This document shows positions 1 to 11,867 of a DNA stretch of 64,000 nt, piece by piece. This DNA is from Corallium rubrum. Its lineage: Eukaryota > Cnidaria > Anthozoa > Scleralcyonacea > Coralliidae. Under the pieces are notes generated by a model. The model worked only from the letters and a program-made list of their open reading frames with translations. It made no database searches and had not been told where the DNA came from. The stretch covers positions 10,570,076 through 10,634,075 of the forward strand of contig OZ036004.1 of assembly GCA_964035015.1 (NCBI GenBank). Reading direction: 5' to 3'. The stretch's first letter is position 1, and every line of letters starts with the position of its first letter. The translations under genes were made by a program, and so were the position numbers.

Positions 1-876
1 CAAGAAACCCGATTCACAAGTACTAGAAAATTAAATTTTCTATATAGAATTACCTTTCAATGCTCAGCCAGTAGTACTGTACATATACATTTATTCACTC
101 GCAGTATTAAGTAACTAGTTGTTGTTTCTTCCATCACGTTAACACTTTGAATAATCCGGGAATCATCTATAAAAAGAAAATTGAATTAAACGAGTACATG
201 CATGAAAGGCAGGACGCGATCGACGTTTGCCGAGATGGGACGCTAAGCGAAATCGTATCGCTATTATATATTTTTTCTTTCTTTATTTCATTTTTTTAAT
301 ATATGGAGAGTTTTTTCAAGACGTTTTTTGTCCCACCCCACCTAACCGAGATCCCAGCTTGACGGCGAAACAATTTTCAGAATAACGGATTTTATTTCAG
401 TTTGGAATATTTAACCACACTCTTAAGCTGTTTATTCGACACAAATAAGTGATATTAACGGATAGTGGGACAGCAGTTGTTCATATACGTCACATTTGAT
501 CTATTTCTCTTTGGTTTTTTTTACAACTTTCTAGCTATGTTGTAAAACGCAACAGTCGCAATTGTACATCGCCTGAAAACATTGTCATATAAACCCGAAA
601 TGAAAAACGTCCCGTTCCGTTTCCTTGTCCCGCCCTGGCTCCATGTATACACATCCCTTAAATAAGAATACAGTAATAGTAACCTAGTTCATTCATGTGT
701 CAATTCTCTTTGATGTGCCGCGGTTGTTATATACAGGTTAATTATAAATGATATTGGGCATTTCACTCGATTACATAGCATGTTCTAAGGATTTAGGGTG
801 AAGGAAAATTCGAGTGTAGAATATATACATTTTAAGACCAAACCGGGAGCAGTTGCGAAAAATGCAACTACACAGG

Positions 877-947
877 CCCTCCGGCAGGAATTGAACCCAC
901 GACCTTGCGATTCTAGTGCAATGCTCTGACCACTGAGCCACGGAGGC
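877..947 (-). other. tRNA-like head of SINE unit 1
   Basis: The 71-nt minus-strand sequence folds as a cloverleaf. The acceptor arms GCCTCCG and CGGAGGG pair at six of seven positions. A D arm contains the A-box TGGCTCAGTGG, the T arm contains the B-box GGTTCAATTCC, and a 7-nt anticodon loop reads CTAGAAT. It would supply an internal RNA polymerase III promoter. Because it repeats inside a SINE it is not called as a functional tRNA gene. Confidence 0.75.
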
Positions 948-1153
948 CGTTGCCGAGAGCTCGATCGCGAGTTCTGTATATATAATAAGGTGGTAATGCC
1001 AGGAGAGAATTGGGTATATTATAAATGATATTGGGCATTTCACTCGATTACATAGCATGTTCTAAGGATTTAGGGTGAAGGAAAATTCGAGTGTAGAATA
1101 TATACATTTTAAGACCAAACCGGGAGCAGTTGCGAAAAATGCAACTACACAGG

Positions 1154-1224
1154 CCCTCCGGCAGGAATTGAACCCACGACCTTGCGATTCTAGTGCAATG
1201 CTCTGACCACTGAGCCACGGAGGC
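1154..1224 (-). other. tRNA-like head of SINE unit 2
   Basis: Same 71-nt cloverleaf as at 877-947, exactly 277 bp further on, with the same A-box and B-box. Confidence 0.75.
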
Positions 1225-2261
1225 CGTTGCCGAGAGCTCGATCGCGAGTTCTGTATATATAATAAGGTGGTAATGCCAGGAGAGAATTGGGTATATTATA
1301 AATGATATTGGGCATTTCACTCGATTACATAGCATGTTCTAAGGATTTAGGGTGAAGGAAAATTCGAGTGTAGAATATATACATTTTAAGACCAAACCGG
1401 GAGCAGTTGCGAAATATACAGGTTGGTTGCCCTAGCATACTAATATATCACTAACGATATTGCTCTAAAACTACGTCTAGAATACTACTTTTTGTTAAAT
1501 AACGACGAGTGTCATGTATATCGTGAATGAACTAAGTAGTTCATTCGAGCCTCGGTAACTAATCTATACATAATTTTAGAAATTTCATGTTGTTTGGACG
1601 CTATTAAAAATTAATTAGTACGGGGAAACTAGGTTTTCAATCCACTTCCCGCGTCTCGCCCTTACATATATATAGTAAGCGTCGATATACTTTTAGCCAA
1701 AACGCAATTTACGACTGAGGAACAAAGAACACCTTAAAGGTAAGCCTGTAAACACTTATAAATAAAGTTTAATATGAAACACAGTGAACATCGGTTCATA
1801 TAAGAAGATACATTTAACAACACAGTCTGTAATAAGTTCTTATTTAATATCTAAGAAAAAATTAAGACAGTAGTTTTTTGGTAAAAAAGTTCTTCAATAT
1901 TCCCGTGTAATTGCATTTGTAATACGGGATTTGATGCCACTTAAGGGGTGTTTGTATGAAAGAGGGTTAAGCCATCTTTGTCGAGATCTCGGCTGATCAG
2001 TCAGATCCGTTGTAAAATTTGTTTTAGTTTACATGAGAGGAGAGCCAGCCCTCTTCAGCGAAATCTCCCTATTGCCTTCCCAAAATCTCGCCTATGGATG
2101 GCTAGAAGTTTTCCATGTAATTAAAAGAGCTGCATAGTCGTTATAAAAGGGCTGAAAAGAGTTATTGTACGCATGCGGGGCTACCGCGTCCTCTTCTTCC
2201 TCTTCGCCATTGGCCACACGAGTTGTTCACTAGTTCTCCAAGCCTGTCTGTCCAACGCCAG

Positions 2262-2475
2262 ATTTTTTTCAATTCGTTTTTCCTTCAAGCCATCCTTCAC
2301 TCTACCTCTCCATCTATTGTGTGGTCTGCGTAAGTTCCGTTTTCCAGAAGCTTCCATTCCAAGGGCTTACTGAATCGGTTCATTGGTCTGCCTCACCTCT
2401 ATACGTGGCCAAACCACCTTAGCCTCGCCCCTCTCACCTTCTCCTCGATCCCTCTTACTCCAGCTAAGGCTCTCC
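2262..2475 (-). pseudogene. LINE reverse transcriptase C-terminal fragment
   Basis: The minus strand carries a degraded version of the segment found intact at 12262-12490, which encodes RLRWFGHV followed by PGKRNRGRP and KRW. That pattern is the usual tail of many LINE reverse transcriptases. Upstream polymerase domains are absent, so this is a short 5'-truncated relic. It lies in the duplicated block, so its insertion predates the duplication. Confidence 0.6.
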
Positions 2476-2517
2476 TGACTTCGATATTTGTTCGAAAGGC
2501 TAGAAAATTCAGATGTA

Positions 2518-3156
2518 AACTTTACCAGAAATTTGGGTCATTTGTGCCGCTGCTCTCAGTCAGCGGCTATATTCGCCTAATAATGTAATTATGTATTCTA
2601 GAATTTCTAATGAGTGTGATTCTACTGTAGTCTGGTGTTTTTCATTATTCAGGTCATTGAGTTCTTTAGAATTCGCCTAAATCGTGCACGAAAAGGACTG
2701 TGAAATCAAGCAAGTTCAAACGCTTTTGGAAGTACTATGCTAGAGACAAATGAGTACCTTTATGTGCTCTCGAAGTAGACTGACTCATGCCGAATGCAAC
2801 GCGAGTCGGGCACTTCGCATCGCCCGTAACGTTGGTGGTCAATTTGACCAATTTCTAGAACCTGTTTGCAAAGATTACTATGGCTAACACTATGGATAGT
2901 GGCGCTTTCAGTGCAAAAATAAGACGTGCTAGGGAAGTACTTTGTCGTCCAAGTAAGCAAACGTTTTTTAGTTATAACTGTTCCTCAGTCCATGTTGAAG
3001 TCAAATGGAGTCGGGCAAAGAAGAAATATGTCACCGTTTAAGCAAAATTTGAATTATTATTTGCTCTCCTTATTATTTACTGTTGAGAATCTCCATTATT
3101 ATGGTCGTTAATACGCACGCGCGCCACCATCTTGTCCCAAATTTCTGGTAATGATG
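2518..3156. mobile_element. Inverted-repeat MITE, copy 1
   Basis: The ends are short inverted repeats: TTACCAGAAATTTGGG at the left and its complement CCCAAATTTCTGGTAA at the right. Copy 2 of the surrounding duplication (near 12500) runs through without it, so it is an insertion. A second copy of this roughly 640-bp element lies at 34083-34715. No transposase is encoded. The family is unassigned. Confidence 0.75.
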
Positions 3157-3553
3157 CGAGGGGGAATCCAACTCTCTTACTATAGAGCTGTAGCACTCCT
3201 AAAAAGCCTAGTCAGCAATTAATCGGCGATTGTTTGCGATTTTTATACAACAGCCATGTTTCCATGACCCATGTAGTTGTATATATAACTGTTGTAATTC
3301 ATATCGCCGATTCCCCTCGGTCTCGGATTTTGTAACGTTCAGCATGGTTAAAACATGGTATGGGCAAACGTACAGATGACTAAATTAAAAAATTGTTTAC
3401 GACACTCAAGTCTTTAAGGGATTATTACGTATAGACTCCTTCAACAAAATTGAAGATTTTTGGTACGATGTAATCAATTTGGCTTTTTACTGTCGCAAAG
3501 AATCGCAGACTGTCGGCTGTTAACTGTTCCTATAAATGTGAGCAGAGTTGTAG

Positions 3554-3640
3554 TTGATCCCTCCTGTTCTTCGAGGGTTTTTCGCCGTGTTCTCCGGTTT
3601 TCCTCCCTCCGTAAAATCAACACCCACATTATGGTAGTCA
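3554..3640 (-). repeat. Short dispersed repeat (GGTGTTGATTTTACGGAGGG type)
   Basis: The minus strand reads GGGTGTTGATTTTACGGAGG, then a purine-rich stretch and CGGCGAAAAACCCTCGA. The same sequence is on the plus strand at 12163-12217. It has no coding content. Confidence 0.6.
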
Positions 3641-3886
3641 TGTTCTGGCATTTCACCCTGTTTGACCACCAGTTGGCATAAGCAATGAAGTTATTAAATC
3701 AAATCTTAAATCATAGTAGTGCTTTTTTATCACTATAGGTTCTTATACACAGGGTTTTACTGTACTCTAAATCAAAGGAAGCTAGCTACACCCCTACACG
3801 TATAATTCCCATATTCTTATGTAGTTGTAACGACAAACTCATATATATACTTTTAGTTTGATACTAACAGACGCAGTGTGGATGAG

Positions 3887-4687
3887 ATGGCGGGTCTTGG
3901 TAATCAGATTGGTTGTGCAGATGGGGATTGCAATCAAATTTATCCAGATCGGCATACTGTAAGACGTACTAACGAAGAGACACAAATCCTTGGTTCTAAA
4001 GCTCAGTTCTGTGGAGCCTTCTACCACGCTCATAGGTGGAATACAAGAGAACATGATTGTCTAGATGAAAATCTGTGCGAGATTGCTGGTAGAACATGGG
4101 ATGAACATAACTCTCCGCGAAATTGGGAAAGACAACCCAGAACCGTAGTTGCTGTTGTACAATTTCAAGATAGTAACGGAGATGTCAAATACGAAGCAAG
4201 GTATAGCAATTGTCCAAAAACTCAACAACACGCCGAAGATTTCTTTGATCGCGATGTACGAAGTGGAGATCTAAACCAAATCCTACAAGATAACCAAAGT
4301 GGAACAATAACCATGTATCTCACATACCAGCCTTGCAATAATTCCATCGAAGGCACAAAGGGATCTCGGCAAAACCATAGCTGTTGTAATACGTTGACAA
4401 CTTTAAAAAATGATGTATTGCCGTCGGAGCCAAATAACATACATTTCTGCATTAAAGTCACTCACCTATATCGACACGCCGACACTAACGCGATTGCCAG
4501 TATCCAGCTATTGAGGAATGCTGGTATCGAAATCAGCAGTATGGAGGAGAATGATTGGAAGTATCTTATCACCATGGTAAATGGTCTTACTCCCGCTGAC
4601 CTTGATTATAATCAAAGTCTTAGAAGTCAGCTGGATAACGAGATTCACATCTCTCTCAATGGCCTCGCTGAAGCGAATAACCAATAA
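3887..4687 (+). CDS. AID/APOBEC-like zinc-dependent cytidine deaminase (SNAD-type candidate)
   Basis: Single open exon of 266 residues. I chose the ATG at 3887; the frame is open three codons further up to a GTG, then meets a TAG at 3854. The deaminase zinc site is complete: HAE (His115, Glu117) in TQQHAEDFF, then TMYLTYQPC (Cys150), with the second cysteine delayed to HSCC (166/167) after a long insert. Downstream, the spacing HLYRHADTNA, IQLLRNAGI, EENDWKYL resembles the C-terminal half of AID/APOBEC-like deaminases, whose metazoan secreted clades (SNADs) include cnidarian members. Such enzymes deaminate cytosine in nucleic acid; the substrate here is unknown. No signal peptide is seen after the ATG. 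The TACTAAC and CAG just upstream could be a branch point and acceptor, so a leader exon is possible. An AATAAA overlaps the stop codon. Confidence 0.82.
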   Translation: MAGLGNQIGCADGDCNQIYPDRHTVRRTNEETQILGSKAQFCGAFYHAHRWNTREHDCLDENLCEIAGRTWDEHNSPRNWERQPRTVVAVVQFQDSNGDVKYEARYSNCPKTQQHAEDFFDRDVRSGDLNQILQDNQSGTITMYLTYQPCNNSIEGTKGSRQNHSCCNTLTTLKNDVLPSEPNNIHFCIKVTHLYRHADTNAIASIQLLRNAGIEISSMEENDWKYLITMVNGLTPADLDYNQSLRSQLDNEIHISLNGLAEANNQ

Positions 4688-4767
4688 AAATGTGATAGAT
4701 TAATAAGAACAAATCTAGACTGATACGTTTGAACTGAACTATGTTTAATCAAGTAATCTAATACAAA

Positions 4768-5007
4768 CAATTGACCGTGCCGAAAAAGATGACGACTTGC
4801 GCATTTAACCACAATTCTTTGGGCACAGTAAATTTGGTTTCTTGCAAAATCATTGGAAGATATGGTTTTAAAAGGATCAACTTTGGTAGGAATTAAGTCC
4901 ATCTTAGCATGATAAACAATGTTTAGTTGTTATTTGAGCTGATTTGAGGTCGCAAAACATTGTGGTTATAAATGTACCGCCGCCATCTTTTTCGGTACCG
5001 TCAATTG
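4768..5007. mobile_element. Small fold-back MITE
   Basis: The left end CAATTGACCGTGCCGAAAAA is mirrored on the right by TTTTTCGGTACCGTCAATTG. Both arms continue with a GATGRCG motif and ACCACAAT. It is about 240 bp, carries no protein, and lies 80 bp past the deaminase stop. Confidence 0.65.
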
Positions 5008-5539
5008 TTAACCACATTTTCAACAACCTATTAGCTTAGAAAAAGTGATTACTTAATGACGTATAAAGCAACTTTGTCATTCGTGTAATTTGATTATGTT
5101 GTGACTCGACTGTTAGATTTATAACCATAACCAAGTTTCCTATTTCAACTACAATTACTTCGACTGCTACTGATTGCATTTTAATTATATTGTAAGTTAT
5201 ATATTTATCTGTACTTTATCCCCATATACCTTGTACGTTAATGTGTAGTGAATGCTTTATTATATTTTATTGTATTCTACTCCTATTTCATTCCTATTTC
5301 ATTCCTATTCCATTCCTATTCCATTCCATTATTCTATTCACCCCTGGAGTCCATTTGGGATTGATCCAGTTTGACATTAGGCGAGTGTCCGTGATAGCTA
5401 CGAAGTGCTATATTCTTAATATGTGTATATGAAGTAAATAGAATAAATAAAATTAAAGAAAGAAATTTTGTCGCATTTAGTTAGCACTTAACTCCTAGTA
5501 TCTAGTTGATCTGAATCAAATAATGAGTGATTCTTTTAA
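5008..5539. other. No gene seen; short imperfect tandem repeat
   Basis: AT-rich sequence. Around 5275-5335 there is an imperfect tandem repeat of TCCTATTTCAT/TCCTATTCCAT. No coding signal was recognised. Confidence 0.5.
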
Positions 5540-6026
5540 AGTGCCTATGAACCGAAAATTAAGTTTGTCTTATTTAAAAGAACACTTAAAATGATAGAGT
5601 AATATATTTTGCAGTTTTTGGTTTCCTTGCTTCGTTTTTGAGATATTTCAGTTTGTTTGATATGCAAATTTAACTTATAAGATAACTTTACGTCACTTTT
5701 TGCATAATGACTTATCGCAAAACATTATATATCTTTGTTATTGTCAAACAAAAACATTACAGACTCTGTTGTAGGAGAAACACTCGCACATGGTTCCTAA
5801 TTCGCCAAGTTGCTTTTGTTCAATAATAACAAAGATATTAACACTTTGCGATAAGTCATTATGCAAACTGTGACGTAAAGTTATCTTATAAGTCAAATTT
5901 GCATATCAAACAAACTGAAATATCTTAACAACGAAGAAAGGAAACGAAAATCTGCAAAAGATGTTACTCTACCATTTTAAGAGTTCTTTCAAATAAGACA
6001 GACTTAATTTTCGTTTCATAGGCACT
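5540..6026. mobile_element. Fold-back MITE with TTAA target duplication (piggyBac-type)
   Basis: The ends AGTGCCTATGAA and TTCATAGGCACT are inverted and are flanked by TTAA on both sides (5536-5539 and 6027-6030). The arms are about 200 bp each around a short unrelated centre. A second copy is at 13601-14090. TTAA duplication is the hallmark of piggyBac insertion, so it is probably mobilised by a piggyBac-type transposase. It encodes nothing. Confidence 0.75.
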
Positions 6027-6030
6027 TTAA

Positions 6031-7588
6031 TGAAATTTGCGCAATAACATACCACCAAGTCCACATAAAGAAAATTCCTTCATTATCATCACCGCCCAAC
6101 TAGATTTTCAGTCTCTCATAAACAAATATTTCTTTTCTATTTTGTTTAAGAAAATGGACGCCCGTGCTGCCGCAAACACGAGAGCGAGTTGGGAGAATTC
6201 GAAAGTTTATCTGAACATGAGCCATACACAAAAGTTTACATAAGTACATGTACTTTCGAATTCTCCAAACTGAATTGAGTGTTTCCATCAAGGTTACCCA
6301 TCCGGGGCTTAACTTCGGTTCTGAGCGCTGAAAGGCGGAAGCACTAACAGTACATAACTGCACCCGCTCTTCCATGGCATCGCGTGTTGAATATTGCCAT
6401 TTGCACGGATTCGTTCATTTCTAACTATAAGTATTTAACAATTATTCGCCGAAGGCGAGGTGAATATCGGTGAATAATAACCGAGACGAAGTCTGAGGTG
6501 AATAACTGTTTTAGTATAAATACACATTTTCGTACTTTTAGGAACAACATTTTCTTTGAAATTGTTTATTTCCTCGTCTGTCGCATTGACAAATTGGCTT
6601 TTTCTAGCTGTGTTGTGAAACGTCCCAGTCGCAATTGTCCCACCTGAAAACATTCTCATATAAACCCGAGATGAAAAACGTCCCGCCCCGCTTACTTGTC
6701 CCGTCCCGGCTCCCATGTAATATATAAACAGCCCTTAAGAGTGCACTATTATATAGAACTTATGCCCCTCGACTGCTCCCCTAACTCATAGTATTATTTT
6801 AATTTTAATTTTTAGTCTAATTTTTATTTTATTCCACTCGTGTACAACCTACGCCTAGTTTACATTCATGCACGTTTATATTCTTACGGCTAGGGTTGTT
6901 CTTACTCAATATTAATTTATACACTCTACTTTTGTTTTCCATTTCCTATCACATTTGTATTCATTTTAACGAGATTTGTACATATAGCTATATATTAATT
7001 CACTCGATCTTTTTGCATTCGTCTTTGACGATGTCGTTGAACAACGAAAGCTAATACATTTAAAGGGCAACTATACGTTTCCAGGTTATTCTATCTTCCG
7101 TTAAAGTTCAATCTAAAACCGAAGGAATAATTGAAACAAGTCACTCAGTTTCACTTTTATGAACTGTCTAAGTTTGAGTTTTTGCTCCTTTTGCTAAACA
7201 CGTGTGAACGATGACCGTGTCGAAATAAAGACTGGTACTAGTACCTTGTGATGTCATATCGGTAACAAACAACAAGGTGATTGGTGGGTTTTACCGGTAT
7301 GACGTCAAAGACAATGGCGTACCCATTCTCCTAGAAACGCGGTCATGCTTCAAGAGGATCTAAGAACGCTTCGCTGATAAATTCTTTGCTTTACCTCGAA
7401 ATTCATATTTTTCTTTACTTTTGCTAAGTTAGATGATGACCCTTTCAGAAGAAATTCCTTTATACAGCACATTATGAAATAGGACCTTAAAAAATTATTT
7501 TATGGTACTTTCTCGTTTAATATATGGTAAATAATACATTTTGGAAAAAAATTCTGGAAAAAGTTAATTTGCATACGTTTTTCAAATA
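6031..7588. other. Intergenic; partial copy of the duplicated block, otherwise no gene seen
   Basis: Positions 6575-6745 match 530-670 in the segmental duplication (CATATAAACCCGA, then AAACGTCCCG). The rest is AT-rich without a conserved reading frame. Confidence 0.5.
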
Positions 7589-7924
7589 GTTGCCATATGG
7601 CAACTATGCTGTACGACGGTTAAAAAAAATCCACACATTGAATATGAGAACTGTTAAGATGATTGATATAAAATGGCCATTAAAAATGTTTAATATTTCT
7701 ATAACTAAAAATGTACATAAAGGCAGATCTAACCTTGTCTGGCAGTGGTGGTGCAGACTTTCCAGGGGGGTGCATTCACTGAAAAATTGCTGAGTCAGAA
7801 GAAAAAAACTGAAATTTACTGTACTATGATTATGTACATAAAAATATTTCAATCTATTCAGTGGAACTCCAACAGGTAATATTGCTACAACTAAAAATGT
7901 ACCTATATTGATTTCAATCTATTT

Positions 7925-8401
7925 AGTGTGAAACTCTGTAAAGCAGTTTTTGGTCGAAGTGAGACATAAACACAATTCACACTTCTGGCAATAGACACGA
8001 TTGAACCCAATCTTGCACAATCAACATTTGTTTTTCTTCTCTCGGTGTTCAGGCCAGTGGGAATATTCATCATATCTGGAGTCTGCATCAGGAATTCTGG
8101 TCTTTGGGGTTCTTCCTCTCTTTGGTGTTGCATCATCCCTTTCCTCGCCGGTTCGTTTCGCTGGTCTTCCAGCTGATCGTCTGGCAGGGGAAGGTTTTCC
8201 AGCCTTGATGAGCGCGTCTGAAATTTTGCCAGTGCAAACCAACAGGCTCATTTGCTTTCTCTCTGGGATGTTGAGTTGGTTACAGTATCTTCTGTATAGT
8301 AACCATGCATTTACCTTAGCAATGTCAACAGCATGAAATAGCAAAAGTAAATACCACCTCTTTGTCTTGATTTTGCATCTATACAATGCAATCAAGGCCA
8401 T
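7925..8401 (-). pseudogene. piggyBac-type transposase, C-terminal fragment
   Basis: The open part (8021-8401) encodes KRWYLLLLFHAVDIAKVNAW, then IPERKQ, a basic linker, and HWPEHREKKNKC, all typical of the end of piggyBac-derived transposases. A TGA then interrupts. The same frame continues past it with a cysteine-rich tail (LCKIGFNRVYC, KCELCLC, NCF) that matches the usual C-terminal zinc-binding domain of the family. The DDD catalytic region is missing. Confidence 0.8.
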
Positions 8402-8518
8402 TTAAGAAATATCCTGGTTTATCATCAGCACACACATCCATTTTTCATGCCACATGAATATATTTTTTATTGTAAATATAATTATTGTTTTCAACAAAAA
8501 AATAACCAGTTTCACCTT

Positions 8519-8815
8519 TTATGTATCATCAACCAGACATGGGGATTTGAACATAATTATCATACTGCATGTATTTTTTTGTGCTGGTACTGATGATAAA
8601 CCAGGATATTTTTTTAAATGACCCAAAGGAACATCTTGTGTCCAATAATGATGATAATACCTACCATTAAATTCTGAACAAATTTCATTGGCTTCATCGT
8701 TCTGATTGTCATTGTCATCCTCTAGTTCAGACAGCTCTGAATCTGAGCCTGGTGGTTGCAAGATATACTGCAGTGCTTCCTCAACATTGTATCTTATTTT
8801 TTGCCTTCTTTCCAT
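8519..8815 (-). pseudogene. piggyBac-type transposase, N-terminal fragment
   Basis: It starts MERRQKIRYNVEEALQYIL and is followed by an acidic stretch (SELSELEDDND), the usual N-terminus of PGBD-like proteins. After about 60 residues it diverges into unrelated sequence. The C-terminal fragment begins about 120 bp downstream, so roughly 350 residues, including the catalytic core, are deleted. Confidence 0.7.
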
Positions 8816-9117
8816 TTAATTTAACTTAAAAATGACAAACACCTACCAAAACAAGTGAAATAACTGTTATCTCTATAAAAATATGTACATATATGCATAT
8901 AAAGTGATGCAAATAAACTACCCAACCTGAAAATGTACAGTTATTTGGATAAATGTAGAATTCTAAGTACACATCAGTAATGACTAATATCAAGTCGTAT
9001 AAATAAGTAACAGAATAGGCAGTAAAATTCGCTTTTTTAAGTAAATTTTGAGTAAAGAGAACTTATTTCGCAATAACACGAAGTGACCCTTATTCGGCAT
9101 AGTTGCCATATGGCAAC

Positions 9118-10328
9118 TAAATATAAAAGCGCCCTTGCAAGTATATTTACACGTGTCATATAATTTTTAACTTCTGACCAAGAAACTACACGTTTAGAGT
9201 GATAAGTTAACGAAATTTTCATTTACATACTAGATATATACGCTTACAAATATATGCAGTGCAATATCGCATTATTTTGCTGCTCAAACGTACCTTTTTA
9301 GTCGACAAAATCCAAGCGAGCAAAAAATCCACCTGAACCGCCATGTTGTTTTTTCGGAAGGTGAATGTGAGTACTTCATGTAATAACACATCATGTTTTA
9401 TCTCGACCCAACCTCCGGAAATAGGGGCAAAAGTATAATATTTGGTTGCCATATGGCTACTGTGCTGTATAAATACCGTTTCAGTTCTTCAAAAGGTTTA
9501 GTTGACCTTTAAATAGAGATTTTTTAACTCTTACAGTAGTCGTCCTCGTTTGATTTTTATACCTTTGTAAATAAAAGCACCTGTATATGTTTGGGTGTTG
9601 CGTTCTATTGGCGTCCAAGCACATAAACAATTCGATAACATGAGGTAACCTGCAATAAACATTGAAGATGACAACAAAGATTGCGTTTACAGGCGTTGTT
9701 TCGTTTTAGGGAGCTGAGACGCCAAAATTTTAAAGTTATTTTTTAGACGGTAGTTTTATATAACCTAGTTTTTATCAGATAATGAAAAAAGAAAAAGGAA
9801 AAGATAGCATGCATATTACGGTAATCTAACTCATTTTAGAAAAGAAATCCAAACAAAGATAAAAAAGATTGCGAAGATAAGGTATATAGCGACGATTCTC
9901 GGTATACCGGGGTGGATCGATACCAGGAAATAATACATTTTGTAATGATCCACCTGTTAAACTCTGTTTGTAGGCAGCACTTGCATTGTATTCTAAGCAA
10001 ACAGCACTTTTCCAGTTAATTCAAGGATCATATATATATATATTAAGACTAAGTCATCATTATCAAATATCAATTCTATTTCAGTGTCTATATAATCTTC
10101 AAAAACTCAATAATAATTCACGAGGAAAACACAAAGAAAATCAGTACCATGTCCGTGGTTTTATATCTGATAAAAGAAATCTCCTGATTTACATACACTT
10201 TAGCTTTGATTTTCTCGGCTTACTACGCCTAGGGAAATTTTTAAGACAAATTGTTTCAAGCGAACAATAAGTGAATAACACAACTTATAATTCGTGATGT
10301 TTGGGAGTAATAAATAATTAATTGGTAC
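9118..10328. other. No gene seen
   Basis: AT-rich intergenic DNA. The only notable item is the motif GTTGCCATATGGC at 9445-9457, a third copy of the piggyBac-relic end. The 94-residue frame at 9986-10270 resembles nothing I know and has low-complexity composition. Confidence 0.5.
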
Positions 10329-11777
10329 CAAGAAACCCGATTCACAAGTACTAGAAAATTAAATTTTCTATAGAATTACCTTTCAATGCTCACCCAGTAG
10401 TACTGTACATATATATTTATTCACTCGCGGTATTAAGTAACTAGTTGTTGTTTCTTCCATCACGTTAACACTTTGAATAATCCGGGAATCATCTATAAAA
10501 AGAAAATTGAATTAAACGAGTACATGCATGAAAGGCAGGACGCGATCGACGTTTGCCGAGATGGGACGTTAAGCGAAATCGTATCGCTATTATATATATT
10601 TTTTCTTTATTTATTTCATTTTTTTAATATATGGAGAGCTTTTTCAAGACGTTTTTTGTCCCACCCACCTAACGGAGATCCCAGCTTGACGGCGAGACAA
10701 TTTTCAGAATAACGGATTTTATTTCAGTCTGAGATATTTAACCACACTCTTAAGCTGTTTATTCGACACAAATAAGTGATATTAACGGATAGTGGGACAG
10801 CAGTTGTTCATATATGTCACATTCGATCTATTTCTCTTTTTATCTCTTTGGTTTTTTTACAACTTTCTAGCTACGTTGTAAAACGCAACAGTCGCAATTG
10901 TACATCGCCTGAAAACATTGTCATATAAACCCGAAACGAAAAACGTCCCATTCCGTTTTCTTGTCCCGCCCCAGCTCCATGTATACACACTCTTAAATAA
11001 TAATACAGTAATAGTAACTTAGTTCATTCATGCGTCAATTCTCTTTGACGTGCCGCGGTTGTTATATACAGGTTGGTTGTTATATACAGGTTGGTTGCCC
11101 TAGCATACTAATATATCACTAACGATATTGCTCTAAAACTACGTCTAGAATACTACTTTTTGTTAAATAACGACGAGTGTCATGTATATTGTGAATGAAT
11201 GAATGAACTAAGTAATTCATTCGAGCCTCGGTAACTAATCTATACATCATTTTAAAAATGTCATGTTTGGACGCTATGAAAAATTAATTAGTACTGGGAA
11301 TCTAGGTTTTCAATCCACTTCCCGCGTCTCGCCCGCTTACATATATAAATGGTAAGCGTCGATATACTTTTAACCAAAACGCATTTTATGACCGAGGAGC
11401 AAGGAACACCTTAAGGTAAGCCTGTAAACACTTATAGTTTAATATGAAAAACAGTGAACATCGGTTCATAAGAATTACGATACATTTAACAACACAGTCT
11501 GTGATAAGTTCTTATTTAATATCGATGAAAAAAAATTAAGACGGTAGTTTTTTGGTAAACAAGTCTTCAATATTCTCGTATAATTGCATTTGTAATACGG
11601 GATTTGATGCCACTTAAGGGGTGTTTGTATGAAAGAAGGTTAAGCCATCTTTGTCGAGATCTCGGCTGATCAGTCAGATCCGTTGTAAAATTTGTTTTGG
11701 TTTATATGAGAAGAGAGCCAGCCTCTTGAGCCAGATCTTGCTCTTGATCGAGCAAGATCGAGATCTCGCCAAGGAAG

Positions 11778-11779
11778 GC

Positions 11780-11867
<88 letters not shown>

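Larger units (their letters stand above)
742..1415 (-). repeat. tRNA-derived SINE, head-to-tail trimer (third unit partial)
   Basis: Units of 277 bp start at 742, 1019 and 1296; the first two look identical and the third stops near 1414. Read on the minus strand, each full unit has a tRNA-like head followed by an unrelated body ending in TAGAACATGCTATG. The paralogous block at 10329-12870 lacks the whole array: there the sequence runs from TTATATACAGG straight to TTGGTTGCCC (near 11090). The same SINE recurs at 11930-12150. The 95-residue reading frames across the units are by-products. Confidence 0.85.
1..3475. repeat. Segmental duplication, copy 1
   Basis: This block matches 10329-12870 nearly base for base over long stretches; both start at CAAGAAACCCGATTCACAAG. 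The match runs through the LINE fragment near 2.3 kb and ends near GAAGATTTTTGGTACGATG. Copy 1 carries a SINE trimer (742-1415) and a MITE (about 2518-3156) that copy 2 lacks. Partial further copies lie at 6575-6745, 13185-14225 and 14735-14900. No host gene is visible; the short reading frames in it are not conserved between copies. It may itself be a large non-autonomous element, but I could not define its ends because the left one is cut by the window edge. Confidence 0.85.
7589..9117 (-). mobile_element. Dead piggyBac-like element with palindromic inverted ends
   Basis: The terminal motif GTTGCCATATGGCAACTATG at 7589 recurs inverted, ending at 9117. It encloses two fragments of a piggyBac-type transposase on the minus strand (8519-8815 and about 7925-8401). 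A third, direct copy of the end motif lies at 9445. A flanking TTAA is not evident, so the true borders may lie elsewhere. The part of the element coding for the catalytic core has been lost. Confidence 0.6.

Noticed and set aside
877..947. Functional tRNA gene
   Set aside because: Cloverleaf and promoter boxes are present, but it repeats as the head of a SINE, the acceptor has a mismatch at the first pair, and the anticodon stem is imperfect.
771..1335. Two identical 95-residue frames as tandem genes
   Set aside because: They are translations of the SINE units, including the tRNA-like head, and recur only with the repeat.
8001..8336. Plus-strand 111-residue protein
   Set aside because: Shadow of the piggyBac transposase fragment on the other strand.
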